Assembly (NCBI GenBank): GCA_017554485.1
Contig: JAFZIG010000092.1
Coordinates: forward strand, 1-51,563
Direction: 5' to 3'
Length of the DNA: 51,563 bases
Origin: Acidaminococcaceae bacterium
GTDB taxonomy: Bacteria; Bacillota; Negativicutes; Acidaminococcales; Acidaminococcaceae
The position numbers were made by a program, and so were the translations under genes. Positions 26,069 through 34,847 of the stretch are shown here, one piece after another (positions within the stretch are counted from its first letter, which is position 1; the number at the start of each line of letters is the position of its first letter). The notes under the pieces were generated by a model that was not told the DNA's origin, did no database searches, and worked only from the letters and a program-made list of their open reading frames with translations.

Positions 26069-26707
26069 TTGCGACAAAAATCTAAGATTAGTAAAAAGTT
26101 AGCAATATGTTCACCTGTTTTAATGCTGCTTGTCGGTGTTTTACTTTATTATTTTATTCTGCCGGCCAGATATAATAAAGTTATCAGTTTTATTGACTGG
26201 CTCTTTAGCGGGACTGATAATATCATTGCAACATTGCGTTCAGCGGACATTGTGATAGGCCAGTTGTATAAAATTATTCTGACAAAAGTCGTTTTGTGGT
26301 TATGGGGCCTAGGTTTTATTTTTTCTATATTTCTTTGTGGAAAGGCAATACAGAATAAAGAAGAGCCGAACTTGAATGCGCGTTATATAGGGCGTGTAGG
26401 AATAGTTCCCATTAATAATGCGATGAGTGCAATTAGAATTAAAATAGAGAATAACTCATCACAAAATTTAAATAATATTTATGGAATATTAAAACGTGTG
26501 GAAAATAGAATTCAGGCGTTAAATGAATTTGGTTTTGCAGACAACCAAGTGTTGGAAATTGAAGGCATAATATATGAGAAGTTGCAAAATATCTTATCAT
26601 TATGCGATAGTGATGAAGCAGAAAATGAAGAAGCAACGATTCGGAAATTGGCGAATGAGATTATGGTTTTATGTGAAAAGAGAGAAATGCTCCTTAAAAA
26701 AAGATAA
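26069..26707 (+). CDS. Two-helix membrane protein with cytosolic coiled region
   Basis: A 212-residue protein starting at TTG 26069, with AAGGGAG 11 bases upstream and no better start. Helix 1 (about 11-30, LAICSPVLMLLVGVLLYYF) and helix 2 (about 73-95, VVLWLWGLGFIFSIFLCG) flank a short loop. The C-terminal half is charged and helical. I recognise no domain. Its position between SPFH and J-like genes suggests the same membrane-associated system. Confidence 0.65.
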   Translation: MRQKSKISKKLAICSPVLMLLVGVLLYYFILPARYNKVISFIDWLFSGTDNIIATLRSADIVIGQLYKIILTKVVLWLWGLGFIFSIFLCGKAIQNKEEPNLNARYIGRVGIVPINNAMSAIRIKIENNSSQNLNNIYGILKRVENRIQALNEFGFADNQVLEIEGIIYEKLQNILSLCDSDEAENEEATIRKLANEIMVLCEKREMLLKKR

Positions 26708-26769
26708 ATTGATAGTATTTTTCAATTAAAAGCTTTAAACAAAAAAGCGTTGGGAGATAAATAACGATT

Positions 26770-28413
26770 ATGAATCCATTTGTTATTTTGGGAATAAATG
26801 AAAATTGTAGTGAAGAACAGCTGAAACAAACTTTCATGAGCCAAAAATGTATGTACCAAAATTTGTTAAAATCAAGAAATATTAAAGAACAAAATGAAGC
26901 GGCAAAAAAGATCACAGCATTAACGAAAGCATATAAACAGGCTAAGAGTATTAAGGCTGGAAACATAAGCTTGGCTGAATTAATGATTACTCAAAATGCT
27001 GCTGCAATCAGCGAAAACAGTGATATGGCACAGGTTAATGCTTTTTGTCAAAATGTTACAGATAAACAAGTTTTTAAAGATGAACAGTATGGATCGCTGT
27101 TAGATGGAGATGAAGAGGATTTTCAGGACGAACAGTATGGAACGTTGTTAAACGAGGCTGAACAGGATTTTCAGGACGAACAGTATGAATCGCTGTTAAA
27201 TGGAGATGGTAAGGATTTTCAGGATATACAGGGTGAATCGTTATTAAACGAGGATGAACAGGATTTTCAGGACGAACAGTATGAATCGCTGTTAAATGGA
27301 GATGGAAGAGATTTTCAGGATATACAGGGTGAATCGTTGTTAAACGAGGATGAACAGAATTTCCAAGATAAGTTACTGCTGGAGAATAGTGAGCAGACGA
27401 AGACTGTATCCGAAAAAATTGTGACAGAAAATAGAACATTTAAACAGTGCCCGAAGTGTGGTATATATAATGATTCTGATGCTGTGTTTTGCAAAAATTG
27501 TGCTCAGAGATTTATTGAAGATTATGGTAATGAGAATAAAGTACAGGAATCTAAACAGAATTTGTATGACTGTCAGCAAAAAACAGAAAAGGTGATTCTT
27601 CGAGAACCAGTTGCGAAAAATGTATACAACATTTTAGATAAAAATGAATCGTTAGAATTGATAGAGCCGCTTGATACTTTGCCAATTCAGCAATTAGAGG
27701 ATCCCGCTAATTATATAGAATTGCAAGTTGATAAAAAAAAGATTCATTCAGAAGAACAACAAATTGAAGTTGAAAAAGAAGAAGTGTTTCAGGACAAAGC
27801 TGATACACAATCTAATCTGATTGTTGAAGAACTAAATGAAGATGAAAGTGAATTAATTCAAAAACAAAATCATAAAGATGGCGTGGTTGAGACAGATGGT
27901 AGTGTGCGACCGTCAATAGAATTAGTGAAAGATAATGTGAGTTTGAGGGAACGAGAAGAAAATACTAGACCCGAAAAACAAGACGGAAAAATTTATAATG
28001 AGAATACTGCTGAACCTGTGACAGTATGGATTTGCCCGCAGTGTAATTTAGAAAACGAGAGTCAAGTTGCTTTCTGTACGCAGTGCGGCTATAGATTTAA
28101 TACAGAATATTCTAAAACAGAATTAGATAAAATTTGTCAAAAGTGCGGTGCTGTAAATGAGAAAGATGCTGTTTTCTGTACGCAGTGCGGTTATAGATTT
28201 AATACTGGATTTTCTAAAACAGAATTAGATAAAAATTGTCAAAAATGCGGTGCTATAAATGAGAAAGATGCTGTTTTCTGTACGCAGTGCGGTTATAGAT
28301 TTAATACTGGGTTTTCTAAAACAGAATTAGAAAAAATTTGTCAAAAATGCGGTGCTGTAAACGAGAAGGATGCTGTTTTCTGTACGCACTGTGGTAATCA
28401 TCTTCCATTGTAA
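26770..28413 (+). CDS. J-like domain protein with acidic repeats and five zinc ribbons
   Basis: A 547-residue cytosolic protein. Residues 1-60 form a J-domain-like helical unit (NPFVILGINENCSEEQLKQT) without the HPD motif. Residues 104-199 are six copies of a 16-residue acidic repeat (DEQYESLLNGDGKDFQ type). A first zinc ribbon (CPKCGIYNDSDAVFCKNC) is near 225. A long acidic linker follows. The C-terminus has a ribbon (CPQCNLENESQVAFCTQC) and three near-identical 34-residue ribbon units. There is no membrane helix. The repeats are nearly identical at DNA level and so recent. It shares its N-terminal domain with the next two genes. Probably a scaffold; function unproven. Confidence 0.75.
   Translation: MNPFVILGINENCSEEQLKQTFMSQKCMYQNLLKSRNIKEQNEAAKKITALTKAYKQAKSIKAGNISLAELMITQNAAAISENSDMAQVNAFCQNVTDKQVFKDEQYGSLLDGDEEDFQDEQYGTLLNEAEQDFQDEQYESLLNGDGKDFQDIQGESLLNEDEQDFQDEQYESLLNGDGRDFQDIQGESLLNEDEQNFQDKLLLENSEQTKTVSEKIVTENRTFKQCPKCGIYNDSDAVFCKNCAQRFIEDYGNENKVQESKQNLYDCQQKTEKVILREPVAKNVYNILDKNESLELIEPLDTLPIQQLEDPANYIELQVDKKKIHSEEQQIEVEKEEVFQDKADTQSNLIVEELNEDESELIQKQNHKDGVVETDGSVRPSIELVKDNVSLREREENTRPEKQDGKIYNENTAEPVTVWICPQCNLENESQVAFCTQCGYRFNTEYSKTELDKICQKCGAVNEKDAVFCTQCGYRFNTGFSKTELDKNCQKCGAINEKDAVFCTQCGYRFNTGFSKTELEKICQKCGAVNEKDAVFCTHCGNHLPL
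27079..27366 (+). repeat. Six 48-bp in-frame tandem repeats
   Basis: Each unit encodes 16 residues ending DFQ. Units 3/5 and 4/6 are nearly identical, showing a 96-bp higher-order duplication. Copy number is likely to vary between strains. Confidence 0.85.
28111..28410 (+). repeat. Three 102-bp in-frame repeats of a zinc ribbon
   Basis: Units start at 28111, 28213 and 28315 (last one shorter), each encoding SKTELDKICQKCGAVNEKDA and the second CxxC. They are almost identical in DNA, so recently amplified. Confidence 0.85.
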
Positions 28414-28485
28414 AAGCGGGTGATTAGAGTTGTAAAGTTTTATAACGATCAACTTGGTGCTTACTAAATAGGAGCAGTGTATGTT

Positions 28486-30543
28486 ATGAATATCTTTAAG
28501 TCTTTAGGTGTAGATAATAATTGCACAGATGAACAATTAAAACAGGCTTTTGTTCGTAAAAAACGTGAGTATCAGATTTTATTACAATCGAAAGATTCTG
28601 AGGTGCAAAATCGGGCTGCGCTTAATATTATAGAATTAGCTGAAGCATATAAAGCGGTGAAAAACCAAAGGAATCTGAATACTGAAAAAGAAAAAACAGA
28701 TAATGCTTCAATAAAGGCATCAAATTCAGAGAAAAATTATCATTTAAAATTAAACAAGGAAACGACTGGTTCGTCAAAACAAATTGATAATGCAAGTAAG
28801 AACATAGGTTTTTTGTATGATAAAGTTACTGTACCTGATAATAAAGATAACAACGGAGTGAATATAACAAAAGCCGACAAGAAGGGAATTGAAGCGTATC
28901 CAGAAGTAAAGAATAGCAGATTCAATAATCCTAAGAAATTAATTTTTATGATGGGGATTGCGATTATATTTCTTTTATGTATTATAATCTTTCGCCCGGC
29001 TATCCCAGGATTTAATAACCCACAAATAGCAGGTGGTAATGGATTAATAAATGGGATTGGTTTGCATACATCGCCTGAAAAAATAGGAATTATTGATGGC
29101 TTTGTGGTTGCACACTCTGAGGCTTCGTTAGAAAGCGATATAATCGCGTCATTTGCTGTCGAGGAAAAAGTTACTATTCTTTCTGAGCATGGTGAATGGG
29201 CTAAAGTCAGGCGTTATAATGGCATGGAATGTTTTGTGGAAAGGAAGCATCTGATAACACCTGAAGAATTGGTTGCACGAGAAGCACCACAGAAAGTTAC
29301 ATTAAAAAAGTATCCAAGTATGGTTGATGGTGCTGCATTACTGTCAGCGTCAGAGAAAAGTAAAGTATTAAATAATTTAAGAAAAGTTGAAGAAAAATAT
29401 GGAATACGTTGTGCGGTACTTACAGTAAAGTCAACGCAGGGCATGATAATTAAAGAGTATGCAGAAGCAGTACAAGATAAATATTATTCGGATAAAACCA
29501 ATGGAAGCATATTATTGGTGATTGATATGGGAAATAAGAAATGGCATATCACGACCAATAGTGTTATGAGAAAGAAAATCACAGACGAGCTTGTAACAGG
29601 GCGGCTTAAAAATGTATTTATAGATGACTTGGTTAAGGGTAATTATGCCAAGGCTTTTTTGAATTATGGCAATGAAGTGGAACAACTATTATCACGTTAT
29701 AATGCTAATGAAAAATCTTATCAATCTAATATTGAAAACATAGAGTTGTTTATTAAAAACAAAATCTCAGCTTTCAACAGATTGTTCCAGAAAAATGCAC
29801 ATAATATTAATAATGATTTAGTAAATGATAAAAATCCTATAAGCAAAGCGAATTTTCCTAAAGCTTCATCTGCTGGCGATGTTACTAATACAAATGCAAA
29901 TATTTTTTTCGAAACAACGGACGTTGTTCTACAAAATAAGTGTATGCAAATAAAGGGTTATTTTTATAATCGAGGAAACAATAGCGGTACAGTTACTAAA
30001 ATCTATTTTGATGCGAATGTTTCAGATAAACTTGGAAATCATCTTTGGCATGATTCTTATACAATTGATAATGTAAATAAATATGTTTCCAAGGAAAAAG
30101 TATACCATACTTTTTACATCTATAATGATAATTGTCAAAAATACGATGGTGAAATTAAGTGGAAGTGTGACAACACTGTTTGGTGTACCAGCAATACTGA
30201 TATACCGGAAAAATATGAAGCGCAAATTGTTTTTTACAATTTTCACAGAGCAATTACGGAAAAACGCTTGCGAGATGCATACAATCTACTATCACCAAAA
30301 TTTCAGAAGTATTTTGGTAGCTATGAGAATTTTGCTTCGGGATACAATACAACAATTAGCAGTGAAGTTGTAGATTCTCAGCTTGTATCAAGAGTTTCGT
30401 TGATTGAAACTTATTCTTATAAATTAAAAGCTGTTGATTATGATGGAAATGGTCAGAAAATCCAATATTTCGTTGGGAAGGTTAAACTTGTAAGAATTCA
30501 TGGCGAATGGAAGATAGACAGTGCTGAAGCCAAACGTATTTAA
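28486..30543 (+). CDS. J-like / membrane helix / SH3 / TPM-domain protein
   Basis: 685 residues from ATG 28486, chosen because paralogues start MNP-x-x-LG here; AGGAG is 11 bases upstream, and a GTG at 28477 is an alternative. Order: J-like unit without HPD (1-60), polar linker, one membrane helix (about 152-172), bacterial SH3 domain (about 205-262, VVAHSEASLESDIIASFAVE, WAKVRRYNGMECFV), TPM domain (about 280-400, GIRCAVLTVKSTQG, SILLVIDMGNKKWHI), an FxLYD-like beta domain (about 465-565) and an NTF2-like end. TPM domains occur in membrane-stress and photosystem-repair proteins. The N-terminus should be cytosolic and the rest outside. It bridges the two sides of the membrane in this cluster. 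Confidence 0.8.
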   Translation: MNIFKSLGVDNNCTDEQLKQAFVRKKREYQILLQSKDSEVQNRAALNIIELAEAYKAVKNQRNLNTEKEKTDNASIKASNSEKNYHLKLNKETTGSSKQIDNASKNIGFLYDKVTVPDNKDNNGVNITKADKKGIEAYPEVKNSRFNNPKKLIFMMGIAIIFLLCIIIFRPAIPGFNNPQIAGGNGLINGIGLHTSPEKIGIIDGFVVAHSEASLESDIIASFAVEEKVTILSEHGEWAKVRRYNGMECFVERKHLITPEELVAREAPQKVTLKKYPSMVDGAALLSASEKSKVLNNLRKVEEKYGIRCAVLTVKSTQGMIIKEYAEAVQDKYYSDKTNGSILLVIDMGNKKWHITTNSVMRKKITDELVTGRLKNVFIDDLVKGNYAKAFLNYGNEVEQLLSRYNANEKSYQSNIENIELFIKNKISAFNRLFQKNAHNINNDLVNDKNPISKANFPKASSAGDVTNTNANIFFETTDVVLQNKCMQIKGYFYNRGNNSGTVTKIYFDANVSDKLGNHLWHDSYTIDNVNKYVSKEKVYHTFYIYNDNCQKYDGEIKWKCDNTVWCTSNTDIPEKYEAQIVFYNFHRAITEKRLRDAYNLLSPKFQKYFGSYENFASGYNTTISSEVVDSQLVSRVSLIETYSYKLKAVDYDGNGQKIQYFVGKVKLVRIHGEWKIDSAEAKRI

Positions 30544-30583
30544 TATTTTATAAAAGAATTTTTATAAAGGAGATTTCATTATT

Positions 30584-31885
30584 ATGAATCCATATGAAGT
30601 TTTGGGAGTAAATAGCGATTGTGATGAAGCGCAACTTAAACAGGCTTTTATGATTAAAAAGCGAGAATATCAAAACATGTTGCGTTCAAAAGATGCTGAA
30701 GCGCAGAACAGAGCCACCGTTGCGATTACGGAATTAACTGAAGCATATAGGATTGCCAAACAGAATTTTGTTAAAAATGGAAAAACAGAAACATCGTTGA
30801 ATGTCCCATTACAAAAAATCAGCACACAGGAAAGTATTCATAGAAATACTGATGTAAATATGAGTAACGACACTCTAAATTTGCGGGAATCTGCAAAATT
30901 CAGTTCATCGGTATACGAGAATACCAATCAAAGAAACGGTTCATCACAAACACAACAAGAACGATTGGTTGCAAAGCCTGTAGAAGAAAGGGTCATACCA
31001 GTTATTGATGTCAGAGAAAACAGTAACTATAAGGTTGGTATCATTATTTTAGGTATTATTATTGCTGTTCTTATAGGTTATATTGTCTATATTTACACGA
31101 GTCCGGAAAATGTTGGTATTAAACAAGAAAAGTCGTTGAATAGTAGTGTGTCAGTTACAGAAGTATTGCCAAATATAATAAAAGATAACTCATCATCTGC
31201 GATAAAAACACCTTTAGGACGAGAGAGTTCTGCTTACATTATAGGTACTGACGTAAATGTTAGGACAGGCGCTTCCATGCAGAGCGATGTAGTTGGGTCG
31301 TTTTATTTAGGCGAAAGGGTTACCGTTATTTCGCATCATGGAGAATGGGATAAAGTCAGACGTTCAAACGGGACTGAATGTTTTGTTGCTAATAAATATT
31401 TGGGATCAGAGGAAGATTTGAATCGACGCATCGGTAAACAAAAATCTGCACCAAACATTCCTCCGAATGGCATTATGGCCGCATATCATTCTTCAGCGGA
31501 TCAGGAGGGTAATTATATACATTCTGCATCATTAGCAATAGATGGCAATATTAATACTTGTTGGTCTGAAGGTGTTAAAGGAAATGGGATTGGTGAGAAT
31601 ATTGAAGTACATTTAAAAGATACTTATAAAATTAACGGTATGAATGTTTGGATTGGACACCAAAAATCAAGAGAACTTTTTTACCAAAATTCACGTCCGT
31701 TATCTTTACTTGTAAAAGGGTCTGATGGATCACAAGAGAGTTATTATTTGAGCGATATTATGGGTATGCAACGTATTATTTTTAAATATCCGATAACTGT
31801 GAATAAAATGAAACTGATTGTTACTAGCGTATCACCTGGTACCAAGTATGAAGATACATGTATAGCGGAAGTCAATTTCTTTTAA
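30584..31885 (+). CDS. J-like / membrane helix / SH3 / discoidin-like (NADase-type) domain protein
   Basis: A 433-residue protein. J-like unit lacking HPD (1-60, NPYEVLGVNSDCDEAQLKQA), linker, one membrane helix (about 150-172, VGIIILGIIIAVLIGYIVYI), SH3 domain (about 214-280, VNVRTGASMQSDVVGSF, WDKVRRSNGTECFV) and a C-terminal discoidin-like domain (about 296-433, SLAIDGNINTCWSEG, GMNVWIG). The last resembles the glycan-binding domain called NADase-type. The SH3 domain is closely related to that of the gene before it. The likely role is binding wall or surface glycans from a membrane anchor. AAAGGAG precedes the ATG. A terminator follows, ending the operon. Confidence 0.8.
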   Translation: MNPYEVLGVNSDCDEAQLKQAFMIKKREYQNMLRSKDAEAQNRATVAITELTEAYRIAKQNFVKNGKTETSLNVPLQKISTQESIHRNTDVNMSNDTLNLRESAKFSSSVYENTNQRNGSSQTQQERLVAKPVEERVIPVIDVRENSNYKVGIIILGIIIAVLIGYIVYIYTSPENVGIKQEKSLNSSVSVTEVLPNIIKDNSSSAIKTPLGRESSAYIIGTDVNVRTGASMQSDVVGSFYLGERVTVISHHGEWDKVRRSNGTECFVANKYLGSEEDLNRRIGKQKSAPNIPPNGIMAAYHSSADQEGNYIHSASLAIDGNINTCWSEGVKGNGIGENIEVHLKDTYKINGMNVWIGHQKSRELFYQNSRPLSLLVKGSDGSQESYYLSDIMGMQRIIFKYPITVNKMKLIVTSVSPGTKYEDTCIAEVNFF

Positions 31886-31894
31886 CAATGATTA

Positions 31895-31936
31895 AATAGA
31901 GGTAGTATTAATTATTGCCTCTATTATTGTATTTTT
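31895..31936 (+). terminator. Terminator of the SPFH/J-like operon
   Basis: AATAGAGG / CCTCTATT with a 15-base loop followed by ATTGTATTTTT. Confidence 0.75.
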
Positions 31937-32012
31937 GGATTAAAAGTTGTGAATAGTGTAATTTTCATGAATTTAAAAGTTTAAATGATGTCTTAATTGG
32001 AGTTTAAAACAG

Positions 32013-32906
32013 ATGGTTTATAATTTTATTAAAATTGGCAAAGTGTTATTTTTAACTATTTTACTGTTGATGGAAATTGGATGTAACAGTATTAGCGCCA
32101 AAACCGCACAGGGAAAACTTGTTGTAAATAATATTCCGGTGAAAGTGGAAACTAATGTAAAAAGAGAAACGCCAAAAGGTATCTGTCCAGTAAACCCCTC
32201 AAACGGTAAAATACATGAAATTGCTGAAAACGGGGTTACGACAAAAAATACGCCTGATGCAATAAATGAAAGAACGCAGAAAACTTTGCTAAAAGAAAAA
32301 GAATACGGCTATAGAAACGCTGACAAATATTTAACCAAGTACCGGGATAATAATTTGGTTAGGCAGATTATCCTTGTGGAACAGTCTACGACGGAAATCT
32401 GTGCTGGTAAACTGTTTTTGCTGATTAAAAATGAAAAAGGAGAATGGCAGGAACATCTTCAATGTAAAGCTTTTTTGGGAAAAAATGGAATTAATAAAAC
32501 CAGAGAAGGCGATGCGAAAACACCGACAGGCGATTTTGGTATGCTTATGGCCTTTGGTGCAAAAGACGATCCGGGTTCTTTGATACCTTATACAAAATTA
32601 ACAGAGACCATGTATCTATGCGGCGACAGGGAGTTTTATAACCAGTTTATAGATGTCAGTAAAGTCAATCATATTTGTTCAGGTAATAGCGAGCATTTGA
32701 TTCGGTACATACCCCAATACAATTATGCATTGTTTTTCGACTTTAACAAAGAAAATGTTTACGGAAAAGGCTCTGCGATTTTTTTGCATTGTGCTGGGAA
32801 AAATCCGTTTACGTTAGGCTGTGTGAGTGTTTCAGAAGATAATATGATAAAAATTTTGAAGGCGGTTGATATCAATTCAAGAATTTGCATTTATGCTGCA
32901 AAGTAA
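32013..32906 (+). CDS. L,D-transpeptidase (YkuD superfamily)
   Basis: A 297-residue protein with an N-terminal hydrophobic export signal (about 9-28). The catalytic region is FLHCAGKNPFTLGCVSVSE, giving the family's H...GCxS with nucleophile Cys270. GDAKTPTGDFGM is the second conserved block. The spacing and FLH opening resemble the YkuD subgroup seen in Gram-negatives and Negativicutes. Such enzymes cross-link peptidoglycan or attach proteins to it outside the cytoplasmic membrane. Low GC and own upstream gap suggest a separate unit. GGAG is 10 bases before the ATG. Confidence 0.85.
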   Translation: MVYNFIKIGKVLFLTILLLMEIGCNSISAKTAQGKLVVNNIPVKVETNVKRETPKGICPVNPSNGKIHEIAENGVTTKNTPDAINERTQKTLLKEKEYGYRNADKYLTKYRDNNLVRQIILVEQSTTEICAGKLFLLIKNEKGEWQEHLQCKAFLGKNGINKTREGDAKTPTGDFGMLMAFGAKDDPGSLIPYTKLTETMYLCGDREFYNQFIDVSKVNHICSGNSEHLIRYIPQYNYALFFDFNKENVYGKGSAIFLHCAGKNPFTLGCVSVSEDNMIKILKAVDINSRICIYAAK

Positions 32907-33000
32907 GGTAGAATAGAAAAAATGTTTTCAGTAACAGGGTTTTCATTATTTTTAGGCAGGCATTTGGTTTCACGTTATCTGCAGATTTTGAATAATATTA

Positions 33001-33747
33001 ATGACTGGCAATATGAATAATAATGAAAATTTGTTTTCTAAAATCTGGTGGATACTGATTAAAAATATGCTGGTGTGTATTATCAGTATATTTTTTGTCA
33101 CTGCTGGTTTTGCTCAAATTTCCCCCAATGATTCATCCGGCTTTGTTGTGCTGGATGACGTATTGCCGGAAATAATGGTGGAAATGCGTTATTACACCAA
33201 TTATAATTTTACCGGCGATAAAATTCGCGGTTACGAAGAACCGGTAGCGCTTGTGACAAAGGAAACGGCAGTTGCATTGCAGGGCGTTTTAAAAGAACTG
33301 GCACCATTGGGTTACACGCTGAAAGTGTATGACGCATATCGTCCGCAGATGGCAGTGGACCATTTTGTGGAATGGGCGCGGGATGTTAATGATACAAGGA
33401 TGAAAAGTTATTTTTATCCCGAAGAGAGCAAAGCCAATCTTTTTTCACATGGTTACATTGCGTCTCGTTCCGGTCACAGCAGAGGTAGTACGGTTGATGT
33501 GACGCTGTACGATGTGCGTAATGATTGCGAAGTGGACATGGGCGGGACCTTTGATTATTTTGGCTATCGTTCCTACCCGGATTATCCGAATCTGACAGAA
33601 ACGCAAAGAAAGAACCGGGACTTGTTGCGTAGGGTAATGATCAATCATGGCTTTCGAGGAATTGATACGGAGTGGTGGCATTTTACCTTAAACAACGAGC
33701 CGTATCCGCATGATTATTTCAATTTTGCGGTGAAACGATTACAATAA
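33001..33747 (+). CDS. VanX-type D-alanyl-D-alanine dipeptidase
   Basis: A 248-residue protein with an N-terminal membrane/export segment (about 15-37, IWWILIKNMLVCIISIFFVT). The zinc site is SGHSRGSTVD (His and Asp ligands) and DTEWWHF (catalytic Glu, His ligand). The substrate-side VYDAYRPQMAVDHF is also conserved. The family (VanX, DdpX, peptidase M15D) hydrolyses D-Ala-D-Ala. An exported copy more likely recycles or trims wall peptides than confers vancomycin resistance, for which VanX must be cytosolic. The ATG at 33001 has a weak ribosome site; 33013 is possible. No vanH or vanA is nearby. Confidence 0.9.
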   Translation: MTGNMNNNENLFSKIWWILIKNMLVCIISIFFVTAGFAQISPNDSSGFVVLDDVLPEIMVEMRYYTNYNFTGDKIRGYEEPVALVTKETAVALQGVLKELAPLGYTLKVYDAYRPQMAVDHFVEWARDVNDTRMKSYFYPEESKANLFSHGYIASRSGHSRGSTVDVTLYDVRNDCEVDMGGTFDYFGYRSYPDYPNLTETQRKNRDLLRRVMINHGFRGIDTEWWHFTLNNEPYPHDYFNFAVKRLQ

Positions 33748-33890
33748 TAAGGGAATACTATCTAAATGAGTGTAAACGTTTGTAAGTGGGCGGGAATAAT
33801 TTAACAGTCGTTTCATATTTTCTATGTTATGCACTTTGCAGCAGTAATGCCAATTGAATTTTGTTTTCTTGAAGAGAGGTTTACAATAAA

Positions 33891-34700
33891 ATGGCTGACA
33901 ATAACCAGTCAAACAGCAGATACCGGCGCAGAAGGCAACAACGCAAGAAAAAATCGCATGGTTGCCTGATTTTTATGATTATCGCAATACTTTTAACCGC
34001 ATTGGCCGGTTACGGAGTTTATTTGTTTTTCTTTGGCGGCGATGAAGCGACACAACAAAAGCCGGTATCGCAGCAGACGAAGACGGAACAGCAGGAAAAA
34101 GATACTATCAAAAATGGTGTACAGCAGGTAAACCAGGTTACGGAAAAAGAAAAGAAAGGCGGACAATCAGTCAATAAAAAATATGGAAACTTGTTTGGCA
34201 ATGCAAAATACCTGATCCATATCCATAAACAGGTATACCGGCTTGAGCTGTATGAAAAAAATCAGGATGAACCTGTTCGTACTTATAGTGTTGCAGTCGC
34301 AAAGAATTCCGGCGACAAGCAACGGACGGGGGATAACCGGACGCCCACATCTTGGGGCAAAGCGGTTGATATTCCAAAATCATATAAAGGCGTAAAAGTT
34401 GGCGTGGCGTCTAAAGAAGTTCCGTTCCGGGTGGAAGAGGTTTGCGATGCCAGCGACTGGACGCATGACTTCCATGATGGCAAGGGCGTGATTCAGGGCG
34501 CTTACGGGCCTTGGTTCATTTCACTGGATACCGGTTGGGACGGTATCGGCATCCATGGCACACATGACCCTGCTTCCATTGGGACAATGGCCTCGGAAGG
34601 CTGCATCCGTTTAAAAAACAGCGACGTAGCTGAACTGAAAAAAATAATTTACAAAGACAACAAAGGCGTTGGGACGAGGGTTATCATTACGGAAGAATGA
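33891..34700 (+). CDS. Membrane-anchored L,D-transpeptidase (YkuD)
   Basis: A 269-residue protein. A basic N-terminus (RYRRRRQQRKKKSHG) precedes one membrane helix (about 26-47), then a Gln/Glu/Lys-rich linker. The catalytic domain from about 105 has GDNRTPTSWG, GIGIHGTHDP and the classical SEGCIRL with Cys238. It cross-links meso-DAP residues (3-3 links) or anchors proteins, outside the membrane. AGAGAGG is 10 bases before the ATG. It is the second such enzyme within 2 kb and belongs to a different subgroup from the one at 32013. Confidence 0.92.
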   Translation: MADNNQSNSRYRRRRQQRKKKSHGCLIFMIIAILLTALAGYGVYLFFFGGDEATQQKPVSQQTKTEQQEKDTIKNGVQQVNQVTEKEKKGGQSVNKKYGNLFGNAKYLIHIHKQVYRLELYEKNQDEPVRTYSVAVAKNSGDKQRTGDNRTPTSWGKAVDIPKSYKGVKVGVASKEVPFRVEEVCDASDWTHDFHDGKGVIQGAYGPWFISLDTGWDGIGIHGTHDPASIGTMASEGCIRLKNSDVAELKKIIYKDNKGVGTRVIITEE

Positions 34701-34847
34701 AAAGAAAGAGGTTAATTTATCTACGGTATTTCTTTATGACCACGATTGTAGGAACTGTAGAGATTAAAAGCAACAATAGATAATAAGCATAGAAAAATGG
34801 CAAGACTTATTATTGTTTTCATAAATGATTTGTAGGGGGTGCTGTCT

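Noticed and set aside
27079..28410. A CRISPR-like array
   Set aside because: The repeats are in frame, adjacent without spacers, and encode acidic repeats and zinc ribbons.
33001..33747. A vancomycin-resistance operon
   Set aside because: Only a VanX-type dipeptidase is present, it has an export segment, and no vanH, vanA or vanRS genes are nearby.
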